Source: Schlegelella_A sp036496385
GTDB taxonomy: Bacteria > Pseudomonadota > Gammaproteobacteria > Burkholderiales > Burkholderiaceae_C
Assembly (NCBI GenBank): GCA_036496385.1
Contig: DASXLD010000021.1
Location: forward strand, 1-51,388
Reading direction: 5' to 3'
DNA length: 51,388 bases
Made by a program: the position numbers and the translations under genes. Position 1 is the stretch's first letter, and every line of letters starts with the position of its first letter. Positions 43,929-51,388 of this stretch are shown piece after piece. The notes under the pieces were generated by a model, which saw only the letters and a program-made list of their open reading frames with translations, did no database searches and had not been told where the DNA came from.

Positions 43929-44972
43929 ATGACCCAGGTTCTGCAGCGCACCGTGTTGTTCGCCGATCTGCGCGGCAGCACATCGATGTACGAGACGCTC
44001 GGCAACGCCGAAGCCACCGCCGTCGTCAGCCGCAGCGTCGCCCTGCTCGCCCGCATCGTCGCCGTCCACGGCGGGCACGTCGTCAAGACCCTCGGCGACG
44101 GCCTGATGGCGGTGTTCGAGATGCCGAGCCAGGGTGTCGCCTCGGCCGACGACATGCACGACTCGCTGGCGCGCATCGGCATGGCCGACGACCTGCTCGA
44201 TCCTGCAAGCGACTCGCTGACCGGCGCGCCGGACACCGGCAGCGACGACGCCAATGAAAGCGGCGCGCCGACCCTGCCGCCGCGGCCGCCGGTGCCGTTG
44301 AAGCTCCAGGTCGGCCTCGCCCACGGCGAGGTCGTGGAGATGGGCGGCGACGTCTTCGGCGACGCCGTCAACGTCGCCGCGCGCCTGCTCGACCACGCCG
44401 GCGACAACGAGACGCTGGCGACCTCGACCGTCGTCGAGCAGCTCGGCGAATGGGAACGATCGCGCTTTCGCAGCCTCGACCGGATGCAGCTGCGCGGCCG
44501 CGTCGAGCCGGTCCATGTCCATCTCCAGGAAGCGGTGCGGCGCTTCGGCGACACCGCTGCGACCGCGTACGGCGACATGCTGATTCCGGTCTCGGAGCCG
44601 GAGGGAATCCGCCTCGTCTGGCTCGACCTCAACCGCATCTATGCCGGCACGAGTCTGCCCGTCATCCTCGGCCGCAGCCCGCAGGCGACCTACATCATCG
44701 ACGACACCCGCGTCTCGCGATCGCACGCGCGAATCGACTGGCACGGCGGCACGTTCCAGCTCGTCGACCTGAGCTACAACGGCACTTACGTCCGCTTCGA
44801 CAACGACCCGGAGATCATCAGCCTGCGCCGCGGCGCGTGCACGCTGCACGGCAGCGGCGTGATCGGCCTCGGCGCGCCGCCCTCGGAGCCGATCAGCCCC
44901 TGCGTGCGCTTCGAAGTCATGAAGTTCGCGGACACGCAGCGCCAGGGGCCGTTCGACTTCGGCCTGAAGTGA
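43929..44972 (+). CDS. Class III adenylate/guanylate cyclase with C-terminal FHA domain
   Basis: A 347-aa soluble protein. The N-terminal cyclase homology domain has both metal-binding Asp residues (D13 in VLFADLRGST; D57 in KTLGDGLMAVF) and the transition-state Asn/Arg segment GDAVNVAARL (N148). An acidic, Pro-rich insertion of about 40-50 residues (about 71-122) splits the cyclase fold. The FHA domain at about 231-335 has the phosphothreonine pocket residues ILGRS (246-250) and SRSH (263-266). It may therefore be an active cyclase controlled by binding a phosphorylated partner. It lacks membrane spans. Its stop overlaps the hemH GTG start, so the two are probably translated together. Product (cAMP or cGMP) is not certain. 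Confidence 0.88.
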   Translation: MTQVLQRTVLFADLRGSTSMYETLGNAEATAVVSRSVALLARIVAVHGGHVVKTLGDGLMAVFEMPSQGVASADDMHDSLARIGMADDLLDPASDSLTGAPDTGSDDANESGAPTLPPRPPVPLKLQVGLAHGEVVEMGGDVFGDAVNVAARLLDHAGDNETLATSTVVEQLGEWERSRFRSLDRMQLRGRVEPVHVHLQEAVRRFGDTAATAYGDMLIPVSEPEGIRLVWLDLNRIYAGTSLPVILGRSPQATYIIDDTRVSRSHARIDWHGGTFQLVDLSYNGTYVRFDNDPEIISLRRGACTLHGSGVIGLGAPPSEPISPCVRFEVMKFADTQRQGPFDFGLK

Positions 44973-46072
44973 CCGTCGCCCCGGAGCCGGCGCACGCGCA
45001 CGGGACGGCGCCCCAGGTCGCGATCGTTCTCTGCAACCTCGGCACCCCGGACGCGCCGACACCGGCCGCGGTGCGCCGCTACCTCGCCGAGTTCCTGAGC
45101 GATCCGCGCGTGGTCGAGATTCCCCGCTTCGCCTGGTGGCCGATCCTGCACGCCGTCGTGCTGCGGGTGCGGCCGGCACGTTCGGCGCGCAAGTACGCAA
45201 GCATCTGGATGCCCGAGGGCTCGCCGCTCAAGGTCTGGACCGAGCGGCAGGCGGTGCTGCTCGAGGGCTATCTCGGCCAGCGCGGCCACCGGGTCCTCGT
45301 CCGCCACGCGATGCGCTACGGCGCACCCTCGATCGCAACGGTGCTCGACGCCGTCAAGGCTGCCGGCGCCGAGCGCGTCCTCGTGCTGCCGCTCTACCCG
45401 CAATACGCGGCATCGACGACGGCGAGCATCGGCGACGCGGTGGCGGGATGGCTGCGGAGGATCCGCAACGTTCCCGAACTCCGCTTCGTCAAGCACTACC
45501 ACGACGATGCCGGCTACATCGGCGCGCTTGCGGCGCGCGTCAACGAGCATTGGCGCGTCAATGGCCGCCCCGACAGGCTCGTCCTCAGCTTCCACGGCCT
45601 GCCACGCCGCTCGCTCGCGCTCGGCGACCCGTATCACTGCGAGTGCCTGAAGACCGGGCGGCTGCTCGCCGAACGGCTCAACGTGAACGGCGACTTCGTC
45701 GCCGTCACCTTCCAGAGCCGCTTCGGCCGCGCCGAGTGGCTTAAGCCGTACACCGAACCGACGCTGGTCGCGCTCGCGCATGCCGGCGTCGGCCGCGTCG
45801 ATGTCTTTTGTCCCGGCTTCACCTCCGACTGCCTGGAGACGCTGGAGGAGATCGACCAGGCGGCGCGTGCGACGTTCCTGTCGGCAGGGGGCAAGCAGTT
45901 CGGCTACGTGGCGTGTCTGAACGATCAGCACGAGTGGCTCGCTGCACTCGCCGCGATCGCGTTGCGCAACCTCCAGGGCTGGGAGGCTTCGCCGCCCGAC
46001 GACGCGACGGACGAAACGCAGGCGCTCGACGCGCAACGCCGCCGCGCTCTCGCCGCAGGCGCTTCGGCCTGA
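44969..46072 (+). CDS. hemH: Ferrochelatase HemH
   Basis: A 367-aa enzyme from GTG 44969, which overlaps the cyclase stop (GTGA). It has VAIVLCNLGTPDAPTPAAVRRYL at the N-terminus, the metal-site His in LVLSFHGLPRRS and the conserved Glu in CPGFTSDCLETLEEI. HemH inserts Fe(2+) into protoporphyrin IX to make protohaem. The length is typical. The C-terminal about 25 residues are a polar tail. Haem is needed by cytochromes such as those encoded at 13.7-17.2 kb, but no direct link is implied. Confidence 0.95.
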   Translation: MTVAPEPAHAHGTAPQVAIVLCNLGTPDAPTPAAVRRYLAEFLSDPRVVEIPRFAWWPILHAVVLRVRPARSARKYASIWMPEGSPLKVWTERQAVLLEGYLGQRGHRVLVRHAMRYGAPSIATVLDAVKAAGAERVLVLPLYPQYAASTTASIGDAVAGWLRRIRNVPELRFVKHYHDDAGYIGALAARVNEHWRVNGRPDRLVLSFHGLPRRSLALGDPYHCECLKTGRLLAERLNVNGDFVAVTFQSRFGRAEWLKPYTEPTLVALAHAGVGRVDVFCPGFTSDCLETLEEIDQAARATFLSAGGKQFGYVACLNDQHEWLAALAAIALRNLQGWEASPPDDATDETQALDAQRRRALAAGASA

Positions 46073-46185
46073 CGCGAGAGCCCCAGGCGCGCCGATTGCA
46101 CTCGGTGTTCCGCCCGTTGCGGGATCGGCCGCGGGCGGCGATAGTCGTCGCTCCCCGAAGCCCCAGGAACCCAGAGAGAAACGAC

Positions 46186-47280
46186 ATGAGAGATCTCCAG
46201 CCCCTTGCGGTCGCCGCGACGCTCGCCGTTGCTTGTTCCCTCGCCTCCGCCCAGGTCCCTGCCGGCTACCCCGCGTCGTACGCCGACACGATCGCCGCCG
46301 CCAAGAAGGAAGGCAAGGTCGTCGTCTACAGCACGACCGACACCGTCGCCGCGAACTTCCTGATCAAGGATTTCCAGGCGCTCTATCCCGGCATCTCGGT
46401 CGAATACAACGACATGAACTCGACCGAGGTCTACAACCGCTTCATCAGCGAGCGCGCGGCAAACGCCGGCTCTGCCGACATTCTCTGGAGCTCGGCCATG
46501 GACCTGCAGGTCAAGCTGGTCAGCGACGGCGGCGCGATGGCGTACCCGTCGCCCGAGATCGCGCATCTGCCCGGCTGGGCGGTGTGGAAGAACGAGGCGT
46601 TCGGGACGACGTACGAGCCGCTCTCGATCGTCTACAACAAGCGCCTTCTCACCGGCGACGAGATCCCGCAGAGCCACGCCGACCTGATCCGCGTCTTCAC
46701 CACCAAGGCCGACAAGCTGAAGGGCAAGGTGACGACCTACGACATCGAGAAGTCGGGCGTCGGCTTCATGCTCATCACCCAGGACAGCAAGTTCAACCCG
46801 CAGTTCTGGGACATGGTCAAGGCGCTCGGCGCCGTCGGCCCGCGCTTCCAGTCGAGCGCCGGAACGATGATGGAGCGCATCAGCTCGGGCGAGAACCTGG
46901 TCGGCTTCAACATCTTCAACTCGTATGCGGCGCTGCGCGCGAAGAAGGATCCGTCGATCGGCATCGTCCTGCCGAAGGATTACACGCTGATCATGTCGCG
47001 CGTGATGTTCGCATCGAAGACGGCGAAGAACCCGAACGCCGCCAAGCTCTGGCTCGACTACATCCTGTCCAAGCGCGGCCAGACCATCATCGCCAACCAG
47101 TCCGAGCTCGGCTCGATCCGCGCCGACGTCGAAGGCGAGATGACGGCCGCGGGCTACGCCAAGACGGTGAGCAACCCGAAGCCGATCCCGGTGAGCGCCG
47201 ACCTGCTGGGCTTCCTCGACCAGACCAAGCGGCTGGAGTTCATCAAGCAATGGCAGGCGGCGATCAAGGGCGGCAAGTAG
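46186..47280 (+). CDS. ABC transporter substrate-binding protein, iron(III)/FbpA-like
   Basis: A 364-aa exported protein with a signal peptide ending SLASAQ (about residue 23). The mature part starts VPAGYPASYADTIAAAKKEGKVVVYSTTD, typical of family 1 solute-binding proteins of the Fe(3+)/phosphonate group. The GVGFMLITQ and ERISSGENLVGFNIFNSYA stretches belong to the second lobe. It heads a three-gene importer. A ribosome site AGAGAGAA precedes ATG 46186. Whether the ligand is ferric iron, an organophosphonate or a polyamine-like solute is open. Confidence 0.85.
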   Translation: MRDLQPLAVAATLAVACSLASAQVPAGYPASYADTIAAAKKEGKVVVYSTTDTVAANFLIKDFQALYPGISVEYNDMNSTEVYNRFISERAANAGSADILWSSAMDLQVKLVSDGGAMAYPSPEIAHLPGWAVWKNEAFGTTYEPLSIVYNKRLLTGDEIPQSHADLIRVFTTKADKLKGKVTTYDIEKSGVGFMLITQDSKFNPQFWDMVKALGAVGPRFQSSAGTMMERISSGENLVGFNIFNSYAALRAKKDPSIGIVLPKDYTLIMSRVMFASKTAKNPNAAKLWLDYILSKRGQTIIANQSELGSIRADVEGEMTAAGYAKTVSNPKPIPVSADLLGFLDQTKRLEFIKQWQAAIKGGK

Positions 47281-47284
47281 CACC

Positions 47285-48955
47285 ATGCGGGTCAGCCTGG
47301 CGCGCACGAGCGTCATCACCCTGACGGCGGTCGCCGTTTTCCTGCCGCTCGGGCTGATCCTCTACCAGAGTCTTCTCACCGCACCGTTCTTCATGCCGAC
47401 CAAGGGTGTCGGCACGGCGGCGTTCGAGTTCATCTTCGCCGACAGCGATTTCTGGGACGCGTTCAAGAACTCGCTGATCATCGCCGCGGCGATGGGGCTG
47501 ATCGCGGTGCCGCTCGGCGGCATCCTCGCCTTCCTGATGGTCCGCACCGACCTGCCCGGGCGGACCTGGATCGAGCCGCTGCTGCTGATCCCGGTCTTCG
47601 TCTCGCCGATGGTGCTCGCGTTCGGCTATGTCGTCGCTGCCGGGCCGGTCGGCTTCTATTCGATCTGGGCCAAGGGGCTGTTCGGCGGCGTGCCCTGGAA
47701 CGTCTACTCGCTGACCGCGATCGCCGTCATCGCCGGCCTCACGCACGTACCGCACGTCTACCTGTATTCGTCGTCGGCGCTGAAGAGCCTCGGCTCGGAT
47801 GTCGAGGAAGCCGCGCGCATGGCAGGGTCGAGCCCGTTCCAGGTCGCCAAGGACGTCAGCCTGCCGATGGTGACGCCGTCGCTGCTCTATTCGGGCGTGC
47901 TGGTGTTCTTCCTCGGCTTCGAGATCTTCGGCCTGCCGCTGGTGCTCGGCGATCCCGAAGGGCACCTGGTCCTCGCGACGTACCTCTACAAGCTGACCAA
48001 CAAGCTCGGCACGCCCTCGTACCACCTGATGGCCGCGGTGGCGGTGTGCATCGTCGCCGTCACCTTCCCGCTCGTGATGCTGCAGCGATTCCTGCTCAAG
48101 AACGCCGGCAAGTACGTGACGGTCAAGGGCAAGGCCGGGCGCCAGCGGCCGCTGCCGCTCGGCGGCTGGCGCTGGCCCGCGGCGGTGCTGCTCGCCTTCT
48201 GGCTGTTCGTCACCATCGTCGTGCCCCTCTCGGGAATCACCTTGCGCGCGTTCGTCAGCAACTGGGGCGAAGGCGTCGACATCGCCGAGGTCCTCACGCT
48301 CGATCACTTCCGCGAAGTCTTCACCCAGCCGATCCTCGTCCGCGGCATCGCCAACACGGTGCTGATCGGCGTCATCGGCGGCGCGCTCGCGGTCGCTTGC
48401 TATACGGCGGTCGGGCTGGCGACGCATCGCAAGGCCGACGGCTGGTCGCGCTTCGTCGACTACCTCGTGCTCGTTCCGCGCGCCATTCCCGGCCTCCTCG
48501 CCGGCCTCGCGTTCCTGTGGGTGTTCCTGTTCTTTCCTCCGCTCCAGCCGCTGCGCTCGACGATCTTCAGCGTCTGGCTCGCCTACACCGTCGTCTGGCT
48601 CGCGTACGGCATGCGGCTGGTATCGAGCTCGCTGCTCCAGGTCGGCCCCGAGCTCGAGGAGGCGGCGCGCAGCGCCGGCGCGTCGCGCGGCCAGGTCAGC
48701 CGCGACGTGACGCTGCCGCTGATCCGCTTCGGCCTCCTTGCGAGCTGGCTGCTCGTCTTCATGATCTTCGAGCGCGAATACTCGACCGGCGTCTACCTGC
48801 TCGGCCCGGGCACCGAGGTCATCGGCTCGCTCCTGGTCTCGCTCTGGGGCACCGGCGGCGCCGACATGGTCGCGGCGCTTTCGCTCATCAACGTGGTGCT
48901 GGTGGCCATCGGCCTCACCGTCGCCCTGCGCTTCGGAGTCAAGCTGCATGACTGA
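47285..48955 (+). CDS. ABC transporter permease with two fused permease domains, FbpB-like
   Basis: A 556-aa membrane protein with about 12 spans in two homologous halves. Each half has an EAA loop: EEAARMAGSSPFQVAKDVSLP in the first and EEAARSAGASRGQVSRDVTLP in the second. Fused permeases like this serve iron(III) and thiamine-type importers (FbpB, ThiP). It starts 4 nt after the solute-binding gene and its stop overlaps the ATPase gene by 8 nt. Confidence 0.9.
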   Translation: MRVSLARTSVITLTAVAVFLPLGLILYQSLLTAPFFMPTKGVGTAAFEFIFADSDFWDAFKNSLIIAAAMGLIAVPLGGILAFLMVRTDLPGRTWIEPLLLIPVFVSPMVLAFGYVVAAGPVGFYSIWAKGLFGGVPWNVYSLTAIAVIAGLTHVPHVYLYSSSALKSLGSDVEEAARMAGSSPFQVAKDVSLPMVTPSLLYSGVLVFFLGFEIFGLPLVLGDPEGHLVLATYLYKLTNKLGTPSYHLMAAVAVCIVAVTFPLVMLQRFLLKNAGKYVTVKGKAGRQRPLPLGGWRWPAAVLLAFWLFVTIVVPLSGITLRAFVSNWGEGVDIAEVLTLDHFREVFTQPILVRGIANTVLIGVIGGALAVACYTAVGLATHRKADGWSRFVDYLVLVPRAIPGLLAGLAFLWVFLFFPPLQPLRSTIFSVWLAYTVVWLAYGMRLVSSSLLQVGPELEEAARSAGASRGQVSRDVTLPLIRFGLLASWLLVFMIFEREYSTGVYLLGPGTEVIGSLLVSLWGTGGADMVAALSLINVVLVAIGLTVALRFGVKLHD

Positions 48956-50039
48956 CGCGTCCTCCGCAGGCGGCACCGCTGCCGCCAAGCTGCAAGTCGA
49001 CGACCTGCACCTTTCGTACGGCGACAACGCGATCCTGAAGGGCGTCTCGATGCGCCTCGCGCAAGGCGAGGTCGTCTCTCTCCTCGGGCCTTCGGGGAGC
49101 GGCAAGACAACGCTGCTGCGCGCCGTCGCCGGCCTCGAGGCGCCGCACCGCGGCACGATCCGGATCGAGGGCCGGCCGGTGCTCGATCCGGCAACGCGCC
49201 TCGAGTTGCCGGCCGAGAAGCGAAACCTCGGTCTCGTCTTCCAGTCGTATGCGCTCTGGCCGCACCGGACTGTGTTCGACAACGTCGCCTATGGCTTGAA
49301 GCTGCGCAAGATCGGCGGCGACGAGGCACGCCAGCGCGTCGACTCCGCGCTCTCCAACCTCGGCCTCGGTCAACTCGGCGCGCGTCTGCCGCACCAGCTC
49401 TCGGGCGGCCAGCAGCAGCGCGTCGCGATCGCCCGCGCGCTCGTCTACAACCCGCCGGTGATCCTGATGGACGAGCCGCTCTCGAACCTCGACGCCAAGC
49501 TGCGCGAGGAGGCTCGGGCGTGGCTGCGCGAGCTGATCCTGAAGATGCGCCTCTCGGCGCTGGTCGTCACCCACGACCAGAACGAGGCCATGGCGATGTC
49601 GGATCGGATCCTGCTGCTCAACAACGGCGTCATCGAGCAGGAAGGAACGCCGCAGGAGCTGTACGGCCAGCCGGGGACGCTGTTCGTCGCCGACTTCATG
49701 GGCAGCAATAACCGCGTCGAGGGCAAGATCGTCGAGCGGCGCGCCGGCGCGGCGCTGCTCGCCGGCGACGGCTGGCGGCTCTGGGGTGAAGCGCGCGGCG
49801 CCGGCGCCGCGGCGGATGCGGCCGCGACCGGGATGATCCGCCTCGAGCGCGTCCGTCTCGCCGACGGCGCTGGCGCCAATGTCGTCCGGCTGCCATTGGT
49901 GACGTCGATGTTCCTCGGCGATCGCTGGGAGTATCTGTTCCACCAGGGCGACCTGCGCCTGCGAGCGTACGGGGCACGCGCGTTGCCGCCGGGCGAGCAG
50001 TGGCTCGCGATCGCACCGGAGAGCTTCTGGATCTTCTGA
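48948..50039 (+). CDS. ABC transporter ATP-binding protein, FbpC/PotA-like
   Basis: A 363-aa ATPase with Walker A GPSGSGKTT (near 48-56), Q-loop LVFQSYALWPH, signature LSGGQQQRVAIARAL, Walker B VILMDEPLSNLD and His switch VVTHDQNEA. A C-terminal TOBE-like domain (about 245-363) may take part in regulation. The start overlaps the permease stop by 8 nt. It energises the importer encoded by the two preceding genes. Confidence 0.92.
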   Translation: MTDASSAGGTAAAKLQVDDLHLSYGDNAILKGVSMRLAQGEVVSLLGPSGSGKTTLLRAVAGLEAPHRGTIRIEGRPVLDPATRLELPAEKRNLGLVFQSYALWPHRTVFDNVAYGLKLRKIGGDEARQRVDSALSNLGLGQLGARLPHQLSGGQQQRVAIARALVYNPPVILMDEPLSNLDAKLREEARAWLRELILKMRLSALVVTHDQNEAMAMSDRILLLNNGVIEQEGTPQELYGQPGTLFVADFMGSNNRVEGKIVERRAGAALLAGDGWRLWGEARGAGAAADAAATGMIRLERVRLADGAGANVVRLPLVTSMFLGDRWEYLFHQGDLRLRAYGARALPPGEQWLAIAPESFWIF

Positions 50040-50085
50040 GACCCTCCCCTGACCGGCCGGCGTCGCCGGCGCGGCGCCCGGACTC

Positions 50086-50490
50086 GTGAGCGAGCGATAC
50101 CGGCTCGACAAGTGGCTCTGGGCGGCGCGCTTCTACAAGACCCGCGCCCTTGCCGCCGAGGACATCGAACGCGGCCGCGTCGCGATCAACGACCAGGTCG
50201 CCAAGGCGTCGCGCGAGCTTCGCGAGGGCGACCTCGTCGAGTTGCGCCGGGGGCTCGCGGTCCGCAGGTTCGTCGTCCGCGGCGTCAGCCGGCAGCGCGG
50301 GTCGGCGACCGTGGCGCAGGCGCTCTATGAAGAGACGCCGGAAAGCGTCGCGCGCCGCGAGGCCGAGGCAGCCGAGCGCAAGCTCCACCGGGAACCCGCG
50401 CTCGCGATCGAGCAAGGACGGCCCACCAAGCGCGACCGGCGCCGGCTCGCCGAATGGGACCGCTGGAGCGCTTCCGCAGACCCCGACTAG
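50086..50490 (+). CDS. hslR: Heat-shock protein Hsp15 (S4-domain RNA-binding protein)
   Basis: A 134-aa protein from GTG 50086. The N-terminal S4 RNA-binding domain reads YRLDKWLWAARFYKTRALA and GRVAINDQVAKASRELREGD. The C-terminal tail is very basic and charged (RRLAEWDRW), as in Hsp15. Hsp15 binds stalled 50S subunits carrying nascent chains after heat shock. It lies upstream of grpE-dnaK, a fitting heat-shock context. Confidence 0.92.
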   Translation: MSERYRLDKWLWAARFYKTRALAAEDIERGRVAINDQVAKASRELREGDLVELRRGLAVRRFVVRGVSRQRGSATVAQALYEETPESVARREAEAAERKLHREPALAIEQGRPTKRDRRRLAEWDRWSASADPD

Positions 50491-50510
50491 GCGCAGCAAA
50501 ACGCGAAAAT

Positions 50511-50550
50511 CCCCTCTTGAAACCGAGGGGATGCGCCTCACGTCCCTCGG
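50511..50550 (+). promoter_or_regulatory. Heat-shock-type promoter and overlapping inverted repeats before grpE
   Basis: CTTGAAA at 50516-50522 is a perfect sigma-32 -35 element. CCTCACGT at 50536-50543, 13 nt later, matches the sigma-32 -10 (CCCCATNT) at five of seven informative positions. The region also contains two competing inverted repeats. CCCCTC/GAGGGG (50511-50516, 50525-50530) and CCGAGGG/CCCTCGG (50523-50529, 50544-50550) share the central arm. The second ends one base before the grpE ATG. Confidence 0.6.
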
Positions 50551-51090
50551 ATGAACTCGAACGACCCTTCCGCGGCCGAGGCCGCCAACGGCGCCGGGAC
50601 TGAGAGCGCCGTCGAACGAGACCCCGCTGCGCCGGCTCAGGCCGACCTCGAAGCGCGCCACGCCGAGCTCTCCGAGGCCTACCTCCGCGCCAAGGCGGAG
50701 ACCGAGAACACTCGTCGCCGCGCCGAGGAGGAAGTCGGCAAGGCGCGCAAGTTCGCCGTCGAGAGCTTCGCCGAGAGCCTGTTGCCGGTGAAGGACAGCC
50801 TCGAAGCTGCAATCGCGATTCCGGCGGCGACGCCGGAGCAGCTTCTCGAGGGCGTCCACGCGACGCTGCGCCAGCTGAGCGCGGCACTCGAGCGCAACAA
50901 GGTCGTCGAGGTCAACCCCGCGCAGGGCGCCAGGTTCGACCCGCACCAGCATCAGGCGATCAGCGTCGTTCCCGCGCCCCAGGAGCCCAACACGGTGGTC
51001 GCCGTCCTGCAGAAGGGCTACCTCATCGCCGACCGCGTGCTGCGGCCGGCGCTGGTCATCGTCAGCGCCGCCGAACCCGCGGCCGCTTGA
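50551..51090 (+). CDS. grpE: Nucleotide exchange factor GrpE
   Basis: A 179-aa co-chaperone. A long N-terminal coiled coil (about 28-75; RHAELSEAYLRAKAETENTRRRAEEE) is followed by the C-terminal beta domain with GARFDPHQHQAISVVP and VLQKGYLIADRVLRPALVIV, the DnaK-contacting parts. GrpE drives ADP release from DnaK. No ribosome site is visible at the usual distance from ATG 50551; the predicted sigma-32 start would place transcription at or next to the ATG, so the mRNA could be leaderless. dnaK follows. Confidence 0.95.
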   Translation: MNSNDPSAAEAANGAGTESAVERDPAAPAQADLEARHAELSEAYLRAKAETENTRRRAEEEVGKARKFAVESFAESLLPVKDSLEAAIAIPAATPEQLLEGVHATLRQLSAALERNKVVEVNPAQGARFDPHQHQAISVVPAPQEPNTVVAVLQKGYLIADRVLRPALVIVSAAEPAAA

Positions 51091-51146
51091 AAGCACAGCG
51101 CTCGGCCGCACCTCGGATCCAACTGAATACACCTCTGGAGAACAAC

Positions 51147-51388
51147 ATGGCAAAGATCATCGGCATCGACCTCGGCACCACGAATTCGTGCGTCGCGATC
51201 ATGGAGGGCAACACGACCCGGGTGATCGAGAACAGCGAAGGCGCCCGCACGACGCCTTCGATCGTCGCCTACCAGGACGGCGGCGAGATTCTCGTCGGCG
51301 CGTCCGCGAAGCGGCAGGCGGTCACGAATCCGAAGAACACGATCTACGCGGTGAAGCGCCTGATCGGCCGCAAGTTCACCGAGAAGGA
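51147..51388 (+). CDS. dnaK: Chaperone DnaK, N-terminal part (cut by window edge)
   Basis: The first 80 codons are visible, starting AKIIGIDLGTTNSCVAIMEG, the phosphate-1 loop of the Hsp70 ATPase domain, and continuing with TTPSIVAYQDGGEILVGASAKRQA. A GGAG ribosome site lies 7 nt before ATG 51147. It is an ATP-dependent chaperone acting with GrpE encoded just upstream and DnaJ (not in the window). Confidence 0.96.
   Translation, partial: MAKIIGIDLGTTNSCVAIMEGNTTRVIENSEGARTTPSIVAYQDGGEILVGASAKRQAVTNPKNTIYAVKRLIGRKFTEK

Noticed and set aside
50511..50550. CIRCE operator (HrcA site) in front of grpE
   Set aside because: The repeats do not match TTAGCACTC-N9-GAGTGCTAA; a sigma-32 promoter fits better.

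Overview
The window is very GC-rich and gene-dense, with short gaps and many 1-4 nt stop/start overlaps. It looks like chromosomal DNA of a betaproteobacterium, probably Burkholderiales. The grounds are a CysB/CbiX pair, a BpH3-type H-NS protein, an RpoD with a long Lys/Ala/Pro-rich N-terminus, a fused AAK-GNAT ArgA, HrpA, a FimV-like protein, Hsp15, and hslR-grpE-dnaK order. No phage, insertion sequence, integron or CRISPR array was seen.

Layout. 1-4.2 kb: the end of a CbiX-type chelatase, cysB, a methionine-type aminotransferase, and a reverse-strand FimV-like protein. 4.3-8.4 kb: an enoyl-CoA isomerase-like protein, a Crp/Fnr regulator, an APH-type kinase and an acyl-CoA dehydrogenase, the last two matching the halves of ACAD10/11 or LvaA/LvaC; the block ends in a double-hairpin terminator. 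8.4-11.6 kb: a hypothetical protein, a YfcG-like GST, a small secreted coiled-coil protein and a BrkB/YihY membrane protein. 11.7-19.0 kb: a compact respiratory operon made of a PQQ-dehydrogenase-like beta-propeller, a lipoprotein cytochrome c, cytochrome-fused oxidase subunit II, subunit I, a subunit III-like protein, a small membrane protein and CtaG. 19.0-21.4 kb: an IdnD-like dehydrogenase divergent from an unrecognised 403-aa protein. 21.4-28.0 kb: a seven-gene reverse-strand operon (SsuABC-like ABC transporter, FAD oxidoreductase, type III CoA-transferase, CaiD-like crotonase, dCMP-deaminase-like protein). 28.1-33.4 kb: DedA, tRNA-Arg(TCT), tRNA-Pro(TGG), a small hypothetical and HrpA. 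33.5-37.3 kb: a TRAP transporter whose small permease carries an N-terminal TM2-like extension. 37.4-46.1 kb: housekeeping genes argA, yggX, hns, dnaG, rpoD (with a structured leader and a strong terminator), a cyclase-FHA protein and hemH. 46.2-50.0 kb: an FbpABC-like ABC importer. 50.1-51.4 kb: hslR, grpE and the start of dnaK.

The most interesting region is the 11.7-19.0 kb respiratory operon. The PQQ-dehydrogenase homologue keeps the fold markers (adjacent Cys-Cys, W-G-W, the metal-binding Asn of GTSNP) but has Gln for the metal-ligand Glu and Ala for both the catalytic Asp and the Asp two residues later. The oxidase subunit I beside it keeps every haem and CuB ligand, the cross-linking Tyr and the HPEV Glu, but has lost the standard D-channel residues (Asp to Asn, Asn to Thr, Asn to Leu) and the K-channel Lys (to Gln). 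Together they suggest an atypical, possibly non-pumping terminal oxidase paired with a non-catalytic or re-purposed PQQ-type propeller. Other points worth checking are the TM2-DctQ fusion, overlapping inverted repeats and a heat-shock-type promoter directly in front of grpE, the multi-hairpin rpoD leader, and the orphan catabolic operon at 21.4-28.0 kb.
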